From NCBI GenBank assembly GCA_023213395.1, contig CM041465.1:223579741-223643740 (forward strand): a DNA stretch of 64,000 nucleotides. Direction: 5' to 3'. Position numbers and translations under genes: made by a program. Below the pieces are notes generated by a model that saw only the letters and a list, made by a program, of their open reading frames with translations, made no database searches and was not told the DNA's origin. This document shows, in pieces, positions 57,681-64,000 of this stretch; within the stretch, counting starts at the first letter, position 1; each line of letters begins with the position of its first letter. The stretch is from Cycas panzhihuaensis (Eukaryota; Cycadophyta).

Positions 57681-57685
57681 AAGAT
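57681..57685. repeat. Target-site duplication AAGAT, right copy
   Basis: Matches 53,084-53,088. Confidence 0.85.
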
Positions 57686-60600
57686 GTCAAAGACTACTCT
57701 AATCCCATTAAAGAAAAAGATAGATTAATAAAGGTTATCTATATATTGTAGTAAGAGTAAGAAGAAATGAATAAGAAAATAAGTGAATTTAGTAACTTAG
57801 TATCAATCTTGAGAATAACTAAACAAGGCACTATGTCTCAAGACTATTTGTACAAGGAGTCCTTAACATCATAGGACACTAGGGTGCCTTCATTAGCACA
57901 ACCTATAAAAGAGTGATGGCAATGTTCTTATGACATGTAAGAGAAGAAGAATATGGCAATGAAATTATTAAAGGAAACTAGTCAACCATTTGAGTTGAGA
58001 ATGATCTAGCATTTAACCATGGAAGGATGAATGGTCCTACTTAATACATTTTAGGGCGATGTGATAAAAAAAGAGGGAAACTATAATAATAAAGGGAACT
58101 AATTCCATTCAAGTCATTGTAGAGATTGCCTAAATAATCCCTCTTAAATTATATTGAGTCCCAATCTAAAAATGAAAGGCCCATATAGAAAATAATAACA
58201 TATCTACAAAGATGAGAATGTGGGCAATGTAAAAATTTCAAAGTTCATAAGATGAGAAAAATTGAGGATGATGACCCCAGCGTATAGATAAAGTTTATGG
58301 ATATTGAGGTTCTTAAAACCATGGTAGGCGATGGGGCTAGTATTAATGTCATCTCCTATGAAACATGGAAATGGATTAAAGATCCCAAACTTAATAGCTT
58401 ATCTTTAGTTATGGAGGACAACTATAAAGTCTTATATATAAGGGTTGCTTGTAATGTTCAAGTGGATATGGAAGGAAATACAACTTGGACTTTGAAGTAA
58501 TCAAAATAAAAGGTGGTCATGGGTTGTACCTTACATTAGTAGGGTAATCTTGGTACTATTAAAAGGGAAACCTTACAAACTAGAGGAATGCATATTCATG
58601 TTAAGGAAAAATGAGAAGAAAGTAAAGTTACCATTTTTCTTGAAGAATCCACCCATGGGAGTGGGAATATAGGACATTGTATCAAGTTCCACTATTAAGG
58701 AAAGTAATGAGTACTCCTTAGAATAGGTTTATCATTATATGGCCATAGAGATGATATTGTAGAACCTAACATAGTTAGAGAATTATTCTTAGAGGAAAAG
58801 TTGTAGGTAGACTCTAACTAAGAATTCTATAATTATCAAATGGGTGGTTATGTACTGATGAGGGTACCATGTAGCAACATGCTAAGACAAGTTCCATTAG
58901 GGAAGATACGTCCTTTGAAAATGGTATGAAAATTGAGATGGGGGGTTATATATCCTATTTCTTGATGCGGAGGAGGTGGTGTGATTACAAATTAGGAGGT
59001 GAGGATAGGGTGGTGGGAACACTATTAACCTGGCTCTTTATATGTCCTTGAAATGTCCAATTGGAAAGCTACTAGTCTATGGCTTCTTTGAATGAATATA
59101 ACACAAAGAACAAGAGCCAACTATAAAATATTCTACTCTAAAGGACATCCTAGCATATAAGCGGAATTAATGTAGATATGCATAGGATAAAATGGCTATA
59201 ATAGAGTTTCAAGTGAACATTTTCAAAATAAAAAGAAAAGGGAATATAAAGGAAAATAGGATTAGCATTAATATAGTAAAAGATGGTAATAGAGGGTTAT
59301 ATTTTAAAATTTTTAGAACTAAGAAAAAGAATGAATTTTGTGGAAAACTAGCATGGCTAAGTTAACTGACATGAATTTAATTCTTAGAAATTTAGAAGCT
59401 CTAGATACCAACAAGGTTGAGTAACTCTAACATCTTGTAGTATGCATAACAACATGCCTTAATAATGGTAAAATGAAATCCACTAGCTAAACAAAGTAAG
59501 AATTATTTTAACATCATCAGAACATAGAGATTTTATAATAAATAACACTCAGGCCTATATAGTACATTTGATGTTAATTTGGATAAAATCTCATTGAAAT
59601 CATATATCTCTATTCTTAAGATTATCTAAAAATACAAAAGTCTTCTACGAAAGAAGAAACACTAAGAGAGGGATATAATAAGTACTTGATTTACCATATA
59701 ATGTAGGTAGACTAGCAATTGTATTACAGACCAAGAGTGCCTCAAGAAACCCTCAAAAGTCTCTTACCTTCATTATTCTTCATCACAATCCTATAAATGA
59801 CCATTTTATGTTTGTTTCCTCCTTTATAAGCTTACTAGATGTCCTTCGCTTCACCTATAGCATTACTTGGACTCTTCTAAAGCACAAGTCTAGCATTAAA
59901 CTATGTCTTCAATGGGTTGCTCTATAGTATATTTTCCCCCATTAGCTTATTTATTTTATGGCTATGTATTTTTTATTTATATACACTTTTGTGCAAGGAC
60001 CAAAAGTGGTAATAACAAGCACCCAACCTTGCTCCATATACAAATGTCCTTTTATAGGGATAGATAAGTTTATTAAAGCCAATTAGAAATTTGATTATAA
60101 AAGTGAACAAATATGTAGGTGGTAGGGGAAGATAGATATTGTTATGGCATAAGATACCATGAAAGAAAGGGGCAAGTAATTTCTAGCTTTATATGTAATA
60201 GTGAAATGTAAGGAATGGTCCATTATATAGACCCAACCTACTTTTCAATAAAAAAACCTTGAGATATTGCATCAATTTAATATGTAGAGCCAACCAATAA
60301 TAGGTACACTAATTTAGGAACTAAAGTTGAGTTGCAAAGGCTAACGCTTGGAGAATATTAGGACAAGGCTATGGTGGAGAGGAACATAATACTATTTATT
60401 AAGTTCAAGGATGTCTTCACTTAGATGTACCATGATCTAAATAAAATACCCTCAAAATTTACATAGAACTAGAGGTCATACTAGATGAACCCCTGTATAA
60501 GGAGTTAGTGAAGAAGAAACTAGATAAATTGATTCATGCAAAATTTAGTTTCTAAATAAAAAATAATGAATGGGCTAGTCTAATGAAATATTCTTAAAAG

Positions 60601-62960
60601 AGAATGGAAAAATTCATCTTTGTGTAAATTATAATAAGTTGAATATAATAATGAAACCATATTATTTTCAAATTCCCTTTACCATTAAGGTGTTGGAATA
60701 GGTTATCAAGGGAAAATGTTACTCTTTTATGGATAATTTTAATGGTTATAGTCAAGTTTTTATCATGGAGGAGGATTAGTAGAAGATGATCTTTACAATA
60801 AAGCATTGCACTTATGCTTATAAGATGATGACCTTTGGAGTTTGTAATGCCCCAATGATGTTCCAACAAATGATCGAAAAAATGTTTCAACATTACTTAA
60901 AACAACATTTAGTCATCTTTTTAGAGGAATGGACTATCTATATTTTATTAAAAAATCATTTAGAAAATCTTAGAGAGACTTTTGAGACTTTCAAGAGGAT
61001 AGGGTTGTGCTTGAATATCATTAAATATGTGTTCATGGTACCCTATAAATAAATCTTGGATAGTGTGGTATGCAAGGAAGGATTATTGACAAACCTTATG
61101 AAAGTAAAGATCAATCTTAAAATTTTGATGCCCACCTCTATGATAGATGTGCAAGTATTCTTAGGAAATATAGGTATTATTATAAGTTTATAAATAATCA
61201 TGCATCCATTGTAATTCCACTAGAGAGACTACTTTTAAAGGCCTAAGGCTTTCACTAGGATGAGAGGTATGAAATAATCTTCTAGAAATTGAAAGTTACA
61301 ATCTTATCAACCTTGGTATTGTGACATCTTGATTGTAGTAAACCATTCCATGTGTATATGGATGCCTCACAAGAGGCACTTGGCTATATATTAGTGTAAT
61401 GTAGTGAGAGAAAGGATGGCCACCTAGCACACTTTACTAGTAGGAGATTAACCACTATCCAAATAAACTATTCAACTACTAAAAGAGGACAAAGAATGAT
61501 ATATGCATTATAGAAATTTTACCAATATTTTTTAGTCAAACTTATTACTTTCTTTATAGAAGATTAATCTCTATCATATCTAGTAAATAAACCTATCTTG
61601 TAAGGCCAAATAAGTCATTAGATAGTTCTCTTTCAAGAGTTTTCGTTTAAAATTATAGTCAATCCTACATCACAACACATGGGACCATATCATCTATTGT
61701 AAATTCCATAAAACATACTTACAACGAGTGTCTATGATGATCTTCTAGACACTAAATTATTCTAGGTCAAAGTGGTATTAAAGTTCCTAGAAGACATTGC
61801 CCCATTTCTTATATCTAGATAATTTCTTAAAGAGATGTCAAAGTTGAGGAGAAAGATGATTACCATGAAGGCAAGTAGATATCAACTAATCAAACGGCAA
61901 TTTTACTACTTGGGGACAAACACCATCTTAAGGCATTATATATTACCATATGAAGTCACTATGGTCACTTGCAAAGTACACGAGAGCACTATAAGGGGCC
62001 AAGTAGGACATGAATCCACTACACAAAAAGGTTTATGTACAACAATGTGGTGGTTGAACTTATTTTAAAACATGAAGTTATACATAAAAAATTATAATGT
62101 ATATTGATAATTAGGAAAACCCACCTATAAGGGATTCATACTTCTAGCTTTAGTAATAACATTAAACTCCTTTGAGAAGTTGGACCTAGATTTTATAGGG
62201 TTAATAAGCCCTAAGTCAAGGAGGATTAATGCTCAATGCATCTTGGTACCAGCATACTATATTGCTAAGTGGGTTAAGGTAAGGGTCATCCAAAATAATA
62301 CAACCAAAAGCCCCACAAGGTTCATCTATGAGGTAATCATTATAAGATTTGGATATTCCTTAGAAAATATTAGTGATTTAGGTGTGAATTTTATGAACTC
62401 TATCATAAAGGAGTCAATTAAAGAATTTGTGGTAATTTACTACAAGAGTAAACCTTATTGCTCTAAGGCCAATGGATTAGTAAAGTCATCTAATAAGGTG
62501 ATTTTTCAAGCTAAGATAAAAATATATAACATAGAGCATAATGATTAGACTAATGATATTGTGGAAACTCTACATAACAATGAAGTGAGCTATTGGGTAC
62601 ACACTTTTTCAACTGGTATATGGAATGAAGGTGGTGATTTAGGTAGAATTTATGATTCTAACATAGAGGTTAGTGGTCAAGTGCCACATGTCTAATGTAG
62701 AGTCACTGGAGAAATAATTATAAGAACTCTTGTGACTAAATGAGACCCAATTGCAAACTCAATGGTCAAATGCTATAGAGAAATATAGACAAAATACTTG
62801 GCATAATCATTAGATCAATGAAAAGGAATTCATTGAAGGCCTACTTATGCTCTTGTATAATAGTTATTTTAGAACCAAGCCTAAGAAATTAAGTATCTAA
62901 TAGAAAAGTTCATATAGCATGGATAAAGTAATTAAAAATGGGGTAGTGTACCTAAATGAA
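57686..62960 (+). pseudogene. Ty3/gypsy gag end, PR, RT, RNase H and integrase relic
   Basis: The interrupted gypsy resumes with VKDYSNPIKEKDRLIKVIYI in the phase left at 53,088. A retropepsin-like piece (58,297-58,500) has VGDGASINVISYETW, where the usual D-T/S-G reads D-G-A. From 58,500 to about 60,350 little is readable. RT (about 60,360-61,060) has KDVFT.MYHDL, then NGYSQVFIMEED and YAYKMMTFGVCNAPMMFQQMIEKM. RNase H-like pieces lie at 61,300-61,700. Integrase (61,835-62,548) shows a zinc-binding-like start, LDLDFIGLISPKSRRIN and ISDLGVNFMNSI (two catalytic Asp), but the Glu region reads ANGLVKSSNKV, so it is not clearly kept. Order PR-RT-RH-IN identifies Ty3/gypsy. Confidence 0.8.
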
Positions 62961-64000
62961 GTTAATGGAGAGCCACTTGCATTACTAATTAATCAAAGTC
63001 TGTTGCAATATTATAAAAAAATAGAGGACTAGTGTAGAAAATGCAACCTCAATGGTAGATAATGTAAAGTGAGTAAGATGAGCTTATGATTAAGTGATAG
63101 TGGATTTATAATGAAAGTAGTGTAGATGTGTGGTGAGGTCAGAAGTAGATTACAGCAAAGGAGTGCCATAGATTTTATTAGTTGAAACAATGTATGTGTC
63201 ATGGTGAAGTACCACAATATAGGAGAAGTTATGGTGTAGTGTGGATTAGAGAAATGAATCTTCTAATTAGCAATAGGATTAACTCTATAATAAGAGTTGC
63301 CTTAAGGTCAAATTAAAAGGCAAGAGGGTGGGGGCGGGGGGAGGTGTGGAGAGGGGGTAACTTCTTTTCTAAATCTCAACATGAAAAGTGGCATAATGAT
63401 TAAGGTTACATACATGTAGAAAATAATTTAATAGTTTCATTTAATCATGATCTTTTTAGAATCATGTAACAATATGATTGATTGATAGTAATTACGAAAT
63501 TAGGTGTGGCCATTATGAAAATCACACTAGTCGATTGGTTTAGAAACAAACTTATTTGAATTCTTGATTTTTGGTTTTATAAGTTAGTTATGGAATTATT
63601 AGTAGTGCATAATAGCAAATTGGTGGAACAAGCTCATTTAAATCTTTAAGTGAAATCAAGAATTTTGTAGGACTAATAGAACCCAAAGTTTAGGAATTAT
63701 CACCATGTCTTCTCAAAAAATATCTTACAATAAGTAAGTGTTTTGATTTGGGATTAAAATAACTATGGAAAGAATTACCTTCACAACACCTAATATGATA
63801 ATGGGTGAATTTATGTAAACATTGACATTGAAACATTCATTTAAGTTATTGGAAAGGATGTTGTAGAGTTATGATGAGCAATAGAAAATTTTTCCCACCA
63901 TGAATGAATCACTAAGCTTAAGGTGGAATGATTAGTTAGGATTTTTAGACTCCCTACCCTGGGTGAATTGGTAAAACTAAAAGTAGAATAACATTATGTA
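62961..64000. other. Terminal interval, no gene recognised
   Basis: This probably holds the 3' untranslated end of the gypsy up to the G-rich tract at 63,325-63,358, then AT-rich sequence that could be its 3' LTR or unrelated. The expected matching LTR upstream of the gag was not identified. Confidence 0.35.
63325..63358 (+). other. G-rich tract, possible polypurine tract or quadruplex
   Basis: AGGGTGGGGGCGGGGGGAGG is followed by TGTGGAGAGGGGG, giving at least four runs of three or more G within 34 bases. It lies downstream of gypsy integrase, where a polypurine tract is expected. Confidence 0.5.

Noticed and set aside
60594-60893. 99-codon minus-strand frame
   Set aside because: Antisense to gypsy RT.
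1-64000. CRISPR arrays, bacterial operons, rRNA or tRNA genes, viral envelope genes
   Set aside because: None seen. All repeats are LTRs or local tandem repeats, and no env-like frame follows any pol.

Overview
The window is eukaryotic, repeat-rich and almost certainly from a plant nuclear genome. The evidence is plant-type LINE, Ty1/copia and Ty3/gypsy proteins, LTRs whose primer-binding sites read TGGTATCAGAGC (complementary to initiator-Met tRNA), and a fragment of a plant DNL-type zinc-finger gene. A large gymnosperm-like genome would fit the nested, AT-rich, long-leader elements, but nothing here proves the lineage. I found no intact host gene, and every transposon coding region is broken.

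Left part (1-13,300): a GC-richer 5' stretch leads into a decayed LINE on the + strand (ORF1, ORF2 and a poly-A end at 8060). About 3.4 kb without recognisable genes follows, then a Ty3/gypsy protease-RT-RNase H relic on the + strand (about 11,450-13,300).

Centre-left (13,300-32,585): two Ty1/copia elements lie on the - strand. The first (about 13,307-17,934) is heavily decayed. The second (19,158-27,561) is structurally complete, with 336/329 bp LTRs, PPT, PBS and a 5-bp AGCTG duplication, and it differs between LTRs by only six transitions and one 7-bp indel. Next come a 1.2 kb LTR-PBS-gag remnant-PPT-LTR mini element (28,195-29,390) and a copia gag-protease relic (29,391-30,723).

Centre (32,586-42,650): the 5' LTR, long leader and gag of a gag-only LTR element on the + strand. 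Its leader holds, in antisense, a host DNL zinc-finger pseudogene piece. A younger copia (35,447-40,643, TSD TTTGA, 220 bp LTRs) is inserted in that leader.

Right part (42,780-64,000): a - strand gypsy relic, an old + strand copia with 331 bp LTRs (45,596-49,327), and a + strand gypsy. The gypsy gag is interrupted by a second gag-only element (53,089-57,680, - strand, TSD AAGAT). The gypsy reading frame resumes in phase after the insertion.

The most interesting thread is the gag-only (TR-GAG-like) family. It appears in three states: complete, 3'-truncated with a captured gene fragment, and collapsed to a TRIM-like 1.2 kb. The copies share an LTR hairpin, and one copy carries a duplicated primer-binding site inside its LTRs.
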